NCBI GenBank assembly: GCA_964581815.1
Contig: CAZORE010000008.1
Span: 44,244-108,243, forward strand
DNA length: 64,000 nucleotides
DNA from: Trebonia sp964581815
GTDB lineage: Bacteria; Actinomycetota; Actinomycetes; Streptosporangiales; Streptosporangiaceae
Reading direction: 5' to 3'
The translations under genes were made by a program, and so were the position numbers. Shown piece after piece: positions 56,931-64,000 of the stretch (position 1 is the stretch's first letter; each line of letters begins with the position of its first letter). The notes beneath the pieces are model-generated. The model was not told the origin of the DNA and ran no database searches. It worked only from the letters and a program-made list of their open reading frames with translations.

Positions 56931-58373
56931 TTGAGAGTGGTGATCGTCGGGGGCGGCGGCACGGGGTGCATCGCCGCGCTGCTGCTGGCCCGCGCCGGCC
57001 ACCAGGTCACCGTCGTCGAGCGGGACGCGCTCCCGGTGCACCGGGACGTCGAGGAAGCCGGGACCGCCGCGTTCCGGGCGACGGCGCCGCAGCTCGTTCA
57101 CCCGCACATCATCATGGCCCGCACCAGGGAACTGCTGCGCGACCTGCTGCCTGACGTCTATGCGGGACTGCTCGAGGCGGGGGCGGTGGCGGCGCCGCTG
57201 CACACGCAGATGCCGCCGTCGCTGCCCGATAAGACGCCGCGGCCTGGTGACGAGCGGCTCACGGTCATGGCGACCAGGCGGTCGACCCTGGACCTGGTGC
57301 TGCTCCGCGCCGTCACCAGCCAGCCAGGGATCACACTCAAGCGGGGCGTCAAGGTCACCGGCCTGCTGACCGCGCCAGCCGGCCGGGAGAGCGCGGCAGG
57401 CGCGCCGCCCCATGTCACCGGCGTCCGCACCGAGAGCGGCGACCTGCTGGCCGACGTGGTGGTCGACGCCAGCGGCCGGCGTTCCGCCATCGACGACTGG
57501 CTCACCGCCGTCGGCGCCGCCAAGAGCGGCTTCCAGCAGGCGGAGTGCGGAATCGGGTACTACAGCCGCCACTACCGTCTCCGAACGGGTGTCATGCCGC
57601 CCGGCTCCCCGCTGCGCCGGATGGTGGCGGCCCTCGACGAGTTCCTCGTCGGCCTCTGGCCGGGCGACAACGCCACGATGCAGCTGGCCCTTTTCCCGCT
57701 GGCGGGCGATCACCGCTTCCGCGTCGCCAGGGACCCGGGCATCTTCACCCGGGTGGTGAGCACCGTGCCCGCCTACCGGGCCTGGCTTGACGCCCTCGAC
57801 CCGATCACCGGCGTCTTCGTGATGGGCGGACTGCGCAACACGCTCCGCCGCCTCGTCGTCAGCCAGGTCCCAGTCGCCACGGGACTGCACGCGATCGGTG
57901 ACTGCGTCTGCACCACCAACCCCACCCTCGGCCGTGGCCTCGCGTTCGCGCTCACCGGCGCCGCCGACCTGACCAGCACACTCGCCAAGTTCCCCGACGA
58001 ACCGCGCGCCCAGGCCGTCGCCATGGACGACCTGGTCACCGCGCACATCGAGCCCCATTTCACCGAGCAGGTCATCGTGGACGGCGCGCGCCTCAGCTAC
58101 GCGCGTCACGTCGTCTTCGGTGACCCCGCGCCGGCGCCACCGCACGCGCCCGACCGCGTCAGCTACGCGGAGGTGCGCACCGCGATGCCCTACGACCCGG
58201 TGGCCTTCCGCGCGTTCTGGCGGGTCATGGGCATGCAGGGCCTCCCGGCGGAGATTTACACCGACCCCGAGGTCGTCGCGAGCACCCGCAAGCTCCTGGC
58301 TACCCCGGGCGCGGTCCCCCCGCCCGTCCAGCCCGCCCGCGACGAGCTTGAAGCCGCGCTTGGTGGCCGGTGA
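56931..58373 (+). CDS. FAD-dependent oxidoreductase (PHBH-fold monooxygenase/halogenase-like)
   Basis: 480 residues. The FAD-binding start RVVIVGGGGTGCIAALLLARAGHQVTVVERD (GxGxxG), a mid-chain DVVVDASGRRSAIDDWL (second FAD motif) and GLHAIGDCVCTTNPTLGRGLAFALTGAADL (third) define the group A flavoprotein fold. No tryptophan-halogenase WxWxIP motif is seen, so halogenation is unlikely. TTG 56931 is the best start (GGAGAGG 8 nt before); an ATG at 56880 would add 17 residues. It is coupled by GTGA to the TauE gene. Confidence 0.85.
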   Translation: MRVVIVGGGGTGCIAALLLARAGHQVTVVERDALPVHRDVEEAGTAAFRATAPQLVHPHIIMARTRELLRDLLPDVYAGLLEAGAVAAPLHTQMPPSLPDKTPRPGDERLTVMATRRSTLDLVLLRAVTSQPGITLKRGVKVTGLLTAPAGRESAAGAPPHVTGVRTESGDLLADVVVDASGRRSAIDDWLTAVGAAKSGFQQAECGIGYYSRHYRLRTGVMPPGSPLRRMVAALDEFLVGLWPGDNATMQLALFPLAGDHRFRVARDPGIFTRVVSTVPAYRAWLDALDPITGVFVMGGLRNTLRRLVVSQVPVATGLHAIGDCVCTTNPTLGRGLAFALTGAADLTSTLAKFPDEPRAQAVAMDDLVTAHIEPHFTEQVIVDGARLSYARHVVFGDPAPAPPHAPDRVSYAEVRTAMPYDPVAFRAFWRVMGMQGLPAEIYTDPEVVASTRKLLATPGAVPPPVQPARDELEAALGGR

Positions 58374-59131
58374 GCCTGGTTTACCGAGAGCTGTTTCTCG
58401 CGGCCGCCGGAGCGGTCGCCGGCCTGGTCGGCACGGCCGGCGGGATCACGTCCCTGGTCTCCTACCCGGCGCTGCTGCTGGCCGGCGTCGCGCCGCTGCA
58501 GGCGAACATCGCGAACCTGGTCGCGCTCGTCGCGTGCTGGCCCGGTTCCGCGGTCGCGTCGCAGCCGGAACTGCGCGGCCGCGGCGGGTGGCTACGCCGC
58601 TGGGGCTCCGTCGCCGCGCTTGGCGGCGCGGCCGGCTCCGCGCTGCTGCTCGTGACGCCGCCCGGTGTGTTCACCCGGGTGGTCCCGTTCCTCGTGGCGG
58701 CCGGCTCGCTGGCCCTGCTTGGCCAGCCGTGGCTGGCGGCGCGGCCGTCCTGGCGGCCCGACGCCGGCTGGGGGCGGCTGCTGCTGCCGTGCGGCCTCGT
58801 CCTGCTTTCCTGCTACAACGGCTACTTCGGCGCGGGATCCGGCGTGCTTACCCTCGCCCTGCTGCTGCTGACCACCGAGCCGCGGCTGCCAATCGCGAAC
58901 GCGCTGAAGAACATGGCGGTCGGCGCGGCGACGATCACCTCGGCGGCGCTGTTCGTCCTGGCCACCCGGGTGGACTGGGCGGCGGTCGCGCCGCTGGCCC
59001 TCGGCCTGTTCGTCGGCAGCCTGGCCGGGCCCTGGGTGGCTCGCCGGATGCCGCCCGCTGTCCTGCGCTGGCTGGTGGCGCTGAGCGGCCTTGCCCTCGC
59101 CGTCCACCTGTGGCTTGACCCAGCCGGCTGA
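58370..59131 (+). CDS. TauE/SafE-family membrane transporter
   Basis: 253 residues with about seven membrane segments. The duplicated family pattern is visible: AAGAVAGLVGTAGGITSLVSYPALLLAGVAPLQANIANL in the first half and SCYNGYFGAGSGVLTLALLLLTTEPRLPIANALKNMAV in the second. Members export sulfite, sulfoacetate or other organic anions. GTG 58370 is in a GTGA overlap with the flavoprotein, so the two may act on the same compound. The cargo is unknown. Confidence 0.92.
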   Translation: MSLVYRELFLAAAGAVAGLVGTAGGITSLVSYPALLLAGVAPLQANIANLVALVACWPGSAVASQPELRGRGGWLRRWGSVAALGGAAGSALLLVTPPGVFTRVVPFLVAAGSLALLGQPWLAARPSWRPDAGWGRLLLPCGLVLLSCYNGYFGAGSGVLTLALLLLTTEPRLPIANALKNMAVGAATITSAALFVLATRVDWAAVAPLALGLFVGSLAGPWVARRMPPAVLRWLVALSGLALAVHLWLDPAG

Positions 59132-59208
59132 CCGCCGGAGTGTGCTCCGTGAGTCCGCTGAAGCTCGGCCACGGGAAACTGTCAGGGAAGCCGCGGTGAT
59201 CGGGGAAG

Positions 59209-60852
59209 ATGGCTGGCGTGGAGTTCGACTACGTCGTCGTGGGTGCCGGGGCGGCCGGCTGCGTGGTGGCCGGCCGGCTGGCGAGCGATGACCACCGGGT
59301 GAGCGTGCTGCTCCTCGAGTACGGCGGACCAGCGCGCAACCCGCTGCTGCGCGTGCCCAAGGGGTTCTACTACACGCTGCGCGGCGACCGGTACCTCTAC
59401 CGGTACGTCACCAGCCCCGTGGCTCCCGGCCAGTCGCCGGAGGTCTGGCTGCGCGGCCGGGTCGTCGGCGGCAGCGCGGCCGTGAACGGGATGATGTGGA
59501 TGCGCGGCGCGCCCGCCGACTGGGACGGGCTGGCCGCCCGCGGGAACCCCGGATGGTCGTGGGCGGACGTGCTGCCCGCTTACCTGGCGATGGAGGACCA
59601 CAGCCTCGGGGCGGGCGAGGGCAGGGGAGCGGGCGGGCCGCTCGGCGTCTCGATTACCGACCCGGGCGACGAGGTGACGGCCGCGATCATGGCGTCGGCG
59701 GTCAGCTATGGCTGGGAACGGGTCTCCGACGCGAACGCCAGCGATGCCGAGCGGATCGGCTTCACGCCGTCGACGATCTCCCGCGGCCGCCGCACCACGT
59801 CCTACGACGCCTACGTCCGCCCGGTGCTCGCCCGCCAGGCCGCGGCCCGGCGCGGCGGCGGTCACGGCGGCGGGCTCACCGTGGCCACCCGCACCCGTGC
59901 CGCCCGGCTGCTGTTCGACGGCCGCCGGGTCACCGGAGTCGGCACGGTCGACGGCCGGGGCAGGGCGGGTGCGGTGGCGGCCCGCCGCGAGGTGATCCTC
60001 TGCGCCGGTTCCGTGGAAACCCCGCTGCTACTCGAGCGCTCTGGCATCGGTCGCCCGGAACTGCTCAGGCCGCACGGCATCGAGCTTGTCGCCGAGTCGC
60101 CGAACGTCGGGATGCGCCTCATCGAGCAGCGCGGCGTCGCCCTCCAGGTGACGCTCAACGGCCACGGCGGTGCGGGCACCCGGCTCAGCAGCCGGACAGG
60201 CCGGGCGTCGGAGGCGCTCAGATGGCTCATGACCGGCAGGGGCCTGCTGTCCACCGGCGGGTACGACCTGGTCTGCCAGTTCAGGTCCGACCCGGCCGTG
60301 CCGCGCCCCGACGTCCAGGGCCTGTTCCTCCCGATGGCCCTCGACACCACGAGCAAGGACATGAAGCTGGCCAGGCACGGCGGCATCCTGTTCATGGCCT
60401 ACGCGATCCGGCCGGAGACGACGAGCTCGGTGCATCTCTCGGGCGGCCTGCCTGGGGACGCGCCGGTCATCGACGCCCGGTTCCTGGAAACCGAGGCCGA
60501 CCGGGCGGCGATGGCTCCCGTGCTCGGCATCGCCCGCGCCGTACTCGCCGAGCCGCCAACCGCCGCCCTGATCGGGGCGGAGGAGTTCCCCGGCCCCTCG
60601 GTGGGGACCGGGCGGGAGACGATCGGCTACTCGCTCGCGACCGGCACCGGCATCTACCACGCCGTCGGCTCCGCCGCGATGGGCCCGGACGACGATGACG
60701 TGGTAGACGCGCGGCTGCGGGTACGCGGGGTAGAGGGGCTGCGGATCGCCGACGCCTCCGTGCTCCCCGTCCAGGTATCAGGGAACACCGCGGCGCCCGC
60801 CATGCTCGTCGGCTACCGCGCCGCCGACCTGATCCGCGGCGACCTCGGGTAA
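59209..60852 (+). CDS. GMC-family FAD oxidoreductase
   Basis: A 547-residue glucose-methanol-choline oxidoreductase. It has the start FDYVVVGAGAAGCVVAGRLASDD, the GMC signature RGRVVGGSAAVNGMMWMRGAPADWD (about 83-107), a second PROSITE-like GSVETPLLLERSGIG, the active His in GTGIYHAVGSAAMG and Asn in VSGNTAAPAMLVGYRAADLI. It oxidises an alcohol, transferring electrons to oxygen or a carrier. It is 77 bp downstream of the TauE gene and probably in the same operon. A mycofactocin-linked role is possible but nothing here shows it. Confidence 0.93.
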   Translation: MAGVEFDYVVVGAGAAGCVVAGRLASDDHRVSVLLLEYGGPARNPLLRVPKGFYYTLRGDRYLYRYVTSPVAPGQSPEVWLRGRVVGGSAAVNGMMWMRGAPADWDGLAARGNPGWSWADVLPAYLAMEDHSLGAGEGRGAGGPLGVSITDPGDEVTAAIMASAVSYGWERVSDANASDAERIGFTPSTISRGRRTTSYDAYVRPVLARQAAARRGGGHGGGLTVATRTRAARLLFDGRRVTGVGTVDGRGRAGAVAARREVILCAGSVETPLLLERSGIGRPELLRPHGIELVAESPNVGMRLIEQRGVALQVTLNGHGGAGTRLSSRTGRASEALRWLMTGRGLLSTGGYDLVCQFRSDPAVPRPDVQGLFLPMALDTTSKDMKLARHGGILFMAYAIRPETTSSVHLSGGLPGDAPVIDARFLETEADRAAMAPVLGIARAVLAEPPTAALIGAEEFPGPSVGTGRETIGYSLATGTGIYHAVGSAAMGPDDDDVVDARLRVRGVEGLRIADASVLPVQVSGNTAAPAMLVGYRAADLIRGDLG

Positions 60853-61127
60853 CGCACGAGCGGGCTGTCATGGCGGGGGTGGGCTGAGGACCGCGCAAGC
60901 CACGAGCGATGAATGGGTGCCGAACGGGCGGCTGGTTGCTCATGAGCCCGGACTGTCTTCGTGTGAGCGGACAGCCGGAAACAGGCGTGCGGTAACCCCT
61001 GTGACGTCCGGGAGGATCCCTTCACCTGCGGGGATCCGATATCCGTCAGCTGACCGATGTCTGTCGATGCAAGTTGCATGAAAGTTGTCATGCAAGAGGC
61101 AACGCCCGGCCCGCTAAAGGAAAGCCC
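60853..61127 (+). promoter_or_regulatory. Upstream region of the first ATPase gene with conserved block A
   Basis: 275 bases. From 61041 to about 61100 lies a block (ATCCGTCAGCTGACCGAT, then GTCT, then an 8-bp inverted repeat TTGCATGA/TCATGCAA at 61074-61095) that is repeated upstream of the second ATPase gene at 61610. No gene is seen in the rest. Confidence 0.55.
61041..61058. repeat. Palindrome copy A, ATCCGTCAGCTGACCGAT
   Basis: An 18-bp near-palindrome (one mismatch) matching the perfect palindrome at 61610-61627. It sits 69 bp before the first ATPase ATG. Confidence 0.6.
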
Positions 61128-61598
61128 ATGACCCCGATGGCGCCGACCCGCCCCAATCGCCCCGCTAGCCCGCCGCTTCCGGCCAGCCAGCGCCAGTGCC
61201 GCATCCCGCTGCTGGCGGACGTCGCCGCCGCGGCCGCGGCCCGCGCCGTGGTTCATGACTGCATCCGCGCTTGGCGGACCCCGGTCGACGCGGACGTGGC
61301 GGTCCTGCTCACCAGCGAGCTGGTGACCAATGCCGTCACGCACGGCACCTTTACCGTAGGGACGTTCGTCGTCCTCACGGTCGGCTGCGACGCGGCTGGG
61401 CTACGAGTGGACGTCCACGACGGGTCGAGCGACCTTCCGGTGCTCGACGCGGCCTCCGCCGAAGCGGAAACCGGCCGGGGCCTCCTGCTCGTGACCTCGT
61501 TGTCTGCCGAGTGGGGCTTCTACCGTACCTCGGCCGGCAAGGCCGTGTACTTCACTCTGGACTTCGCGCACGACCCATCGGAGACCGCGCCGGACTGA
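61128..61598 (+). CDS. Anti-sigma-type ATP-binding protein (HATPase_c), first copy
   Basis: A 156-residue RsbW/SpoIIAB-like GHKL ATPase domain. LLTSELVTNAVTHGTF is the N box (Glu and Asn), LRVDVHDGSSDLPVLD the G1-type region, and ETGRGLLLVTSLSAEWGFY the G2-type lid. These short proteins are abundant in actinomycetes and bind sigma factors or anti-sigma antagonists. AAAGGA sits about 8 nt before ATG 61128. A second copy with the same upstream block follows. Confidence 0.9.
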   Translation: MTPMAPTRPNRPASPPLPASQRQCRIPLLADVAAAAAARAVVHDCIRAWRTPVDADVAVLLTSELVTNAVTHGTFTVGTFVVLTVGCDAAGLRVDVHDGSSDLPVLDAASAEAETGRGLLLVTSLSAEWGFYRTSAGKAVYFTLDFAHDPSETAPD

Positions 61599-61609
61599 CG
61601 TAGTTGAAG

Positions 61610-61627
61610 ATCGGTCAGCTGACCGAT
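61610..61627. repeat. Palindrome copy B, ATCGGTCAGCTGACCGAT
   Basis: A perfect 18-bp palindrome 12 bp after the first ATPase stop. Together with the following 40 bases (GTCT, TTGCAA, TTGCAA spaced as in block A) it repeats the upstream block of the first gene. It is an operator candidate common to both ATPase genes. Confidence 0.65.
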
Positions 61628-61769
61628 GTCTCGCATTGCAATTTTCACGAGTATTTGTCTTGCAACCGGCGCTACGGCCGAGAGAGAGACTCGGCCCCCT
61701 GCTCCGCCCCTTCCCCGGGAGCAGGCAGGCGCGCCAGGAAGCTCACCAACGTCAGGAAGAGGACCTGCG

Positions 61770-62345
61770 ATGGACACGATAGCGCCGGCCATGCCGGTCC
61801 TGCCGGCCGAACTGCGGCATCGCCGCGTCCGGCTGGAACTGGGCCCGGCTGCGGCGGCGCACGCGTGCGGGCATGTCCGGTCGGCGATCGCGGCCTGGTC
61901 GGTCCCGGTCAACCCGGCGGTGGCCATACTCCTCACGAGCGACCTCGTGATCAACGCCGTCATGAACGGCGCGGGCGAGACCATAACGCTCGGCATCAGG
62001 TGGTCATCCGGACAGTTCCGGGTCGAGGTCCATGACGCGTCGGTGACCGGAGACTCGTGGGAGAACGCCGACGCCGACGCCGACGCGGACCGCGGCCTGC
62101 AGCTCGCCGCCGCCATGGCGTCCGACTGCGGCCACTACAGAACGCCCGCCGGGCGCGCCGTGTACTACGTGCTCACGCCCGGGCCACCGGCGGTCGTCCC
62201 GCCGGGTGACGTCCCGTCGCAACCATCGAGTGACCGGCCGGCCGTGCCCGGCGGGCCGGGCCAAGGCTCCCGGGAGGACTCCTTCCGGGTTGGAAACCCC
62301 GAGCTTGCCCCTCGGGGAGCCGCGAGCGGGGGCGGTGAACCGTGA
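61770..62345 (+). CDS. Anti-sigma-type ATP-binding protein (HATPase_c), second copy
   Basis: 191 residues. It has the N-box-like ILLTSDLVINAVMNGAGE (Asp in place of the usual Glu after S), FRVEVHDASVTGDSWEN, a four-times repeated Asp-Ala run (ADADADAD) and DRGLQLAAAMASDCGHY as the lid. The Glu of the N box (SELVTNA in the first copy) is SDLVINA here, so ATP hydrolysis may be altered. The last 45 residues are a Pro/Gly-rich tail. It ends in a GTGA overlap with the ORF at 62342. AGGAAGAGGA precedes ATG 61770. Confidence 0.85.
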   Translation: MDTIAPAMPVLPAELRHRRVRLELGPAAAAHACGHVRSAIAAWSVPVNPAVAILLTSDLVINAVMNGAGETITLGIRWSSGQFRVEVHDASVTGDSWENADADADADRGLQLAAAMASDCGHYRTPAGRAVYYVLTPGPPAVVPPGDVPSQPSSDRPAVPGGPGQGSREDSFRVGNPELAPRGAASGGGEP

Positions 62346-62578
62346 GCCCCCGGAGGTTCACTGCCCCCGCCGTCGGCGCAGGCGGCTGCCGCCCCGCCGA
62401 CCTGCGCGGCATCGGGTTTCACGGCCGCGGCCTGTCCGGCGCGGCCTGGGCCGGCGCGAGCTCGCGAGGCGTCTATGACCGCCAGGCGCGCTGCCGGCTT
62501 CCCTTCTGGTCAGGAGTACGCAGGCGTCCCCCCGGCCGCGACCAGCGCGGCCCCGATACATCTGGAGCAGGAACATGA
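62342..62578 (+). CDS. Small ORF of unknown function coupled to the second ATPase gene
   Basis: A 78-codon ORF starting GTG in a GTGA overlap with the ATPase stop. Third-position GC is high over the first about 55 codons and drops afterwards. The product is Gly/Arg-rich (GFHGRGLSGAAWAGASSRGV) with no recognised domain. It may be a real small protein or open frame by chance. Confidence 0.3.
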   Translation: MSPRRFTAPAVGAGGCRPADLRGIGFHGRGLSGAAWAGASSRGVYDRQARCRLPFWSGVRRRPPGRDQRGPDTSGAGT

Positions 62579-62640
62579 GGATCACCATCGTCGCGAAGCG
62601 CGCGACCACCTGGGGCCGCGCCACCACCTGGGGCCGTTGA
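62575..62640 (+). CDS. Tiny ORF with a tandem ATTWGR repeat
   Basis: A 21-codon ORF, MRITIVAKR followed by two copies of ATTWGR and a TGA. GGAG sits about 8 nt before the ATG. The DNA repeat is 18 bp in two copies (15 of 18 identical). It overlaps the end of the ORF at 62342 by 4 bases (ATGA) and is followed at 62655 by a series of strong hairpins. It may be a leader peptide, a small protein or a peptide precursor; nothing decides between them. Confidence 0.4.
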   Translation: MRITIVAKRATTWGRATTWGR

Positions 62641-63457
62641 CCCCCTATGAGCCCGCTGAATTTGACCGTTCCGGGACGCGTCGACCAGGTTTCTCCTGGC
62701 CAGGCGCAATCTGATACGCCCGAGCGTGGCAAATTCAGCCGACTTCCAGACGTGGGGAGGGCCGGCGTGCGCCGCACACGCCGGCCGTCCCCGCCCCCCG
62801 TGGGACGGTTGAGCCTGCCGCAAGCGCTCGCCGTCCCGCCCAGGCGGGGCTGACCGTGAGAGCCGCACTCGACGGTCATCCCCGCGCCGTGGGGCCGGTG
62901 CCGCGGGCCGCAAACGCGGCACCGTCCCCACCCCCCGGGCACCCGGACGGCCCCCGGCCGGGTGCCCGGCATGACGTTACGAACCCGGCCGCCGTGAAGA
63001 TCCCTCCCGCTGAGACGGCCCGTATGATCTCCATGGCCCCGGGCCGGGGAGAGGTCGCGCTGATGGCGCACGGCGGCCGGCCAAGAGACGTGGTGGTGAG
63101 CCAATATCCGCCATTGGCTCATCACCACCGTGACCGCCGGGGACGACCTGTCGTCCTCGGCACGTGACTGCGCCCGCGCGACAGGGCCTCCGCGGGCGCA
63201 GTCACGCGGGCCGGCGGGCTGCGCGACTCCGCCGGCCACTAAGCATGCCGCGTGGCCCCGGACCCGTAAGCTCGGGGCAGCGTACGCCTGAGGCGACGCG
63301 CCGGCCCCTCACCCGGCGCGCCGCCTGCGTCCCCGTCGCTCGTAGGGGTGGGGTGGCCCGAGCGACGGGGACTCTCAGGGAAAGCCAGCGGGGATCATCG
63401 GTCCCAGCGCGACCTGACCCTTGACCTTGGATTCGGTTGTTGCCTCTCGGCCCTGGC
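62641..63457. other. Region of 817 bases without a convincing gene, rich in hairpins
   Basis: Between the tiny ORF and the LuxR-type gene no frame keeps coding character. Instead at least seven perfect or near-perfect stems follow one another between 62655 and 63206. The rest (63210-63457) is GC-rich with no clear structure. Confidence 0.65.
62655..63206 (+). ncRNA. Array of strong hairpins (structured RNA or serial terminators)
   Basis: The stems are as follows. GCTGAATTTG (62655-62664) with CAAATTCAGC (62730-62739), enclosing CCAGG/CCTGG. GGCCGGCGTG (62760-62769) with CACGCCGGCC (62777-62786). CGGTGCCGCG (62896-62905) with CGCGGCACCG (62915-62924). CCGGGCACCCGG (62935-62946) with CCGGGTGCCCGG (62958-62969). 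A 16-bp stem with one wobble, 63090-63105 with 63113-63128. GGACGAC/GTCGTCC (63141-63156). A perfect 16-bp stem, 63163-63178 with 63191-63206. No U-tracts follow. Direction of transcription is assumed from the upstream genes. Confidence 0.45.
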
Positions 63458-64000
63458 CTACTGCGCGGTGGCGGCGCGCAGTGCGGACTCACGCGCGATG
63501 TCGGTCCGCGTGGTCACGTTCAGCTTCTTGAGTATGTGCGACACGTGCGTCGCCACAGTCCGCCGCGACAGCATGAGCCGCGCCGCGATCTCCGGGTTGG
63601 ACAGCCCGTCCTCGACGAACGCCGCGACCTTGAGCTCAGCGTCGGTGAGCGAGTCCCAGCCGCTGACCGCCCGCCGGTGCTTGCTGTGCGGGCCGCGCCT
63701 GATGCCGTGGGCGCGGAACTCCGACTGCACCCGGTTCAGGTCCGCCTCGGCGCCGAGGAACTCGTACATCTCGACGGCCTGCTCGAACGCCTGCCGGGCC
63801 GCCGTCCGCTCGTCGGCCTCGACGAGGCACTCGGCCGCCGCCTCCAGGGCCTTGGCCCGTGGCAGCGGCCGACCCGACTCGGCGTACTGCTGCGCGGCGG
63901 CGAGCAGCACGGCGGAGTCCCGGTCGACCAGGCCGCGGCAGTAGAGGGCGTTCGCCTGACGGTGCGGGATCTCCGATCCCTCGGCGAGGGTGGCGGCCTG
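63458..64000 (-). CDS. LuxR-family transcriptional regulator, C-terminal part (5' end outside window)
   Basis: 180 residues visible; the frame is open to the window edge. The C-terminal helix-turn-helix is clear: SLTDAELKVAAFVEDGLSNPEIAARLMLSRRTVATHVSHILKKLNVTTRTDIARESAL. The preceding part (LPRAKALEAAAECLVEADERTAARQAFEQAVEMYEFLGAEADLNRV) is a helical TPR-like repeat, as in large LAL/MalT-type regulators with an N-terminal ATPase. Its target is unknown. Confidence 0.93.
   Translation of the reverse strand, partial: QAATLAEGSEIPHRQANALYCRGLVDRDSAVLLAAAQQYAESGRPLPRAKALEAAAECLVEADERTAARQAFEQAVEMYEFLGAEADLNRVQSEFRAHGIRRGPHSKHRRAVSGWDSLTDAELKVAAFVEDGLSNPEIAARLMLSRRTVATHVSHILKKLNVTTRTDIARESALRAATAQ

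Noticed and set aside
56931..58373. FAD oxidoreductase considered as a tryptophan halogenase
   Set aside because: The FAD fold is similar, but the WxWxIP halogenase motif and the catalytic Lys context are not seen.
62575..62640. Tiny ATTWGR ORF considered as a confirmed RiPP precursor
   Set aside because: No radical SAM, YcaO, lanthionine synthetase or protease gene lies nearby, so this remains only a possibility.
62856..63167. 103-codon plus-strand ORF across the hairpin array
   Set aside because: Its sequence is dictated by the palindromes (Pro/Gly/Arg/His-rich), with no domain and no ribosome site.

Overview
The window is a 64-kb piece of a high-GC actinobacterial chromosome, most likely from a filamentous soil actinomycete. 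The evidence is strong G/C bias at third codon positions, GTG and TTG starts, 4-bp ATGA/GTGA stop-start overlaps, many luciferase-like (LLM) oxidoreductases, a mycobacterial-type FolP2, and leaderless-looking promoters. The genus cannot be fixed from the sequence alone. It is a draft assembly: 100 Ns lie at 28516-28615, inside an aldehyde dehydrogenase gene.

Layout. 1-7100: end of a LacI-type regulator, a palindrome inside a candidate promoter, and a complete Dpp/Opp-type ABC importer (two permeases, two ATPases, lipoprotein) closed by a strong terminator. 7290-8730: tRNA-Gln(CTG) and tRNA-Glu(CTC), each with a terminator, flanking a BKACE (DUF849) gene. 8740-10806: a MarC-type membrane protein and a class I DAHP synthase preceded by a probable leaderless aromatic leader peptide with competing hairpins. 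11051-11737: a methyltransferase. 11795-19879: a divergent catabolic cluster. On the minus strand run an SDR, two 3-hydroxyisobutyrate-dehydrogenase-like enzymes, an alpha/beta hydrolase, an LLM monooxygenase and an acyl-CoA-dehydrogenase-type oxygenase; on the plus strand a flavin reductase and a second oxygenase of the same type. 19896-22735: intergenic hairpin repeats, then a CE1758-type LLM monooxygenase, a MarR regulator and a CE1759-type FMN reductase, followed by a CadD-type transporter. 23369-28778: aldo/keto reductase, OsmC protein, two aldehyde dehydrogenases and the broken third one.

28821-46000 is dominated by acyl-CoA metabolism: M20 amidohydrolase, F420-type LLM enzyme, CitE-like lyase with a MaoC hydratase, acyl-CoA dehydrogenase, ETF alpha/beta, a coenzyme-B12 mutase large subunit divergent from a TetR gene with two palindromic operators, an HTD2/mesaconyl-CoA-hydratase-like protein and a FadD15-like ligase. 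The same stretch holds a molybdate-binding Mop protein, a two-part methyltransferase, a PadR regulator, a pentapeptide-DinB protein and a secreted sedolisin. 46120-47585: a DHFR/RibD-like reductase coupled to FolP2. 47623-50444: HSL-type hydrolase, a small thioesterase-like ORF, and a P450 divergent from a 3Fe-4S ferredoxin. 50498-54282: RbsABC-type sugar importer. 54648-60852: laccase-domain protein, OYE-family reductase, FAD oxidoreductase, TauE/SafE transporter, GMC oxidoreductase. 61041-64000: two anti-sigma-type ATPases preceded by the same about 60-bp block, a tiny Trp-repeat ORF, about 550 bp of successive strong hairpins with no clear gene, and a LuxR regulator running off the edge.

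How it works together: most of the window looks like uptake (peptide- and sugar-type ABC importers) plus oxidative breakdown (LLM, acyl-CoA-dehydrogenase-type and P450 monooxygenases with reductases, dehydrogenases, hydrolases, CoA ligase, beta-oxidation-like enzymes and ETF). Substrates cannot be read from the sequence. The points most worth following up are the DAHP synthase leader/attenuator, the duplicated block upstream of the two ATPases, the hairpin array with its tiny ORF at 62575-63206, and several well-formed operators (743, 28180/28397, 42053/42074).
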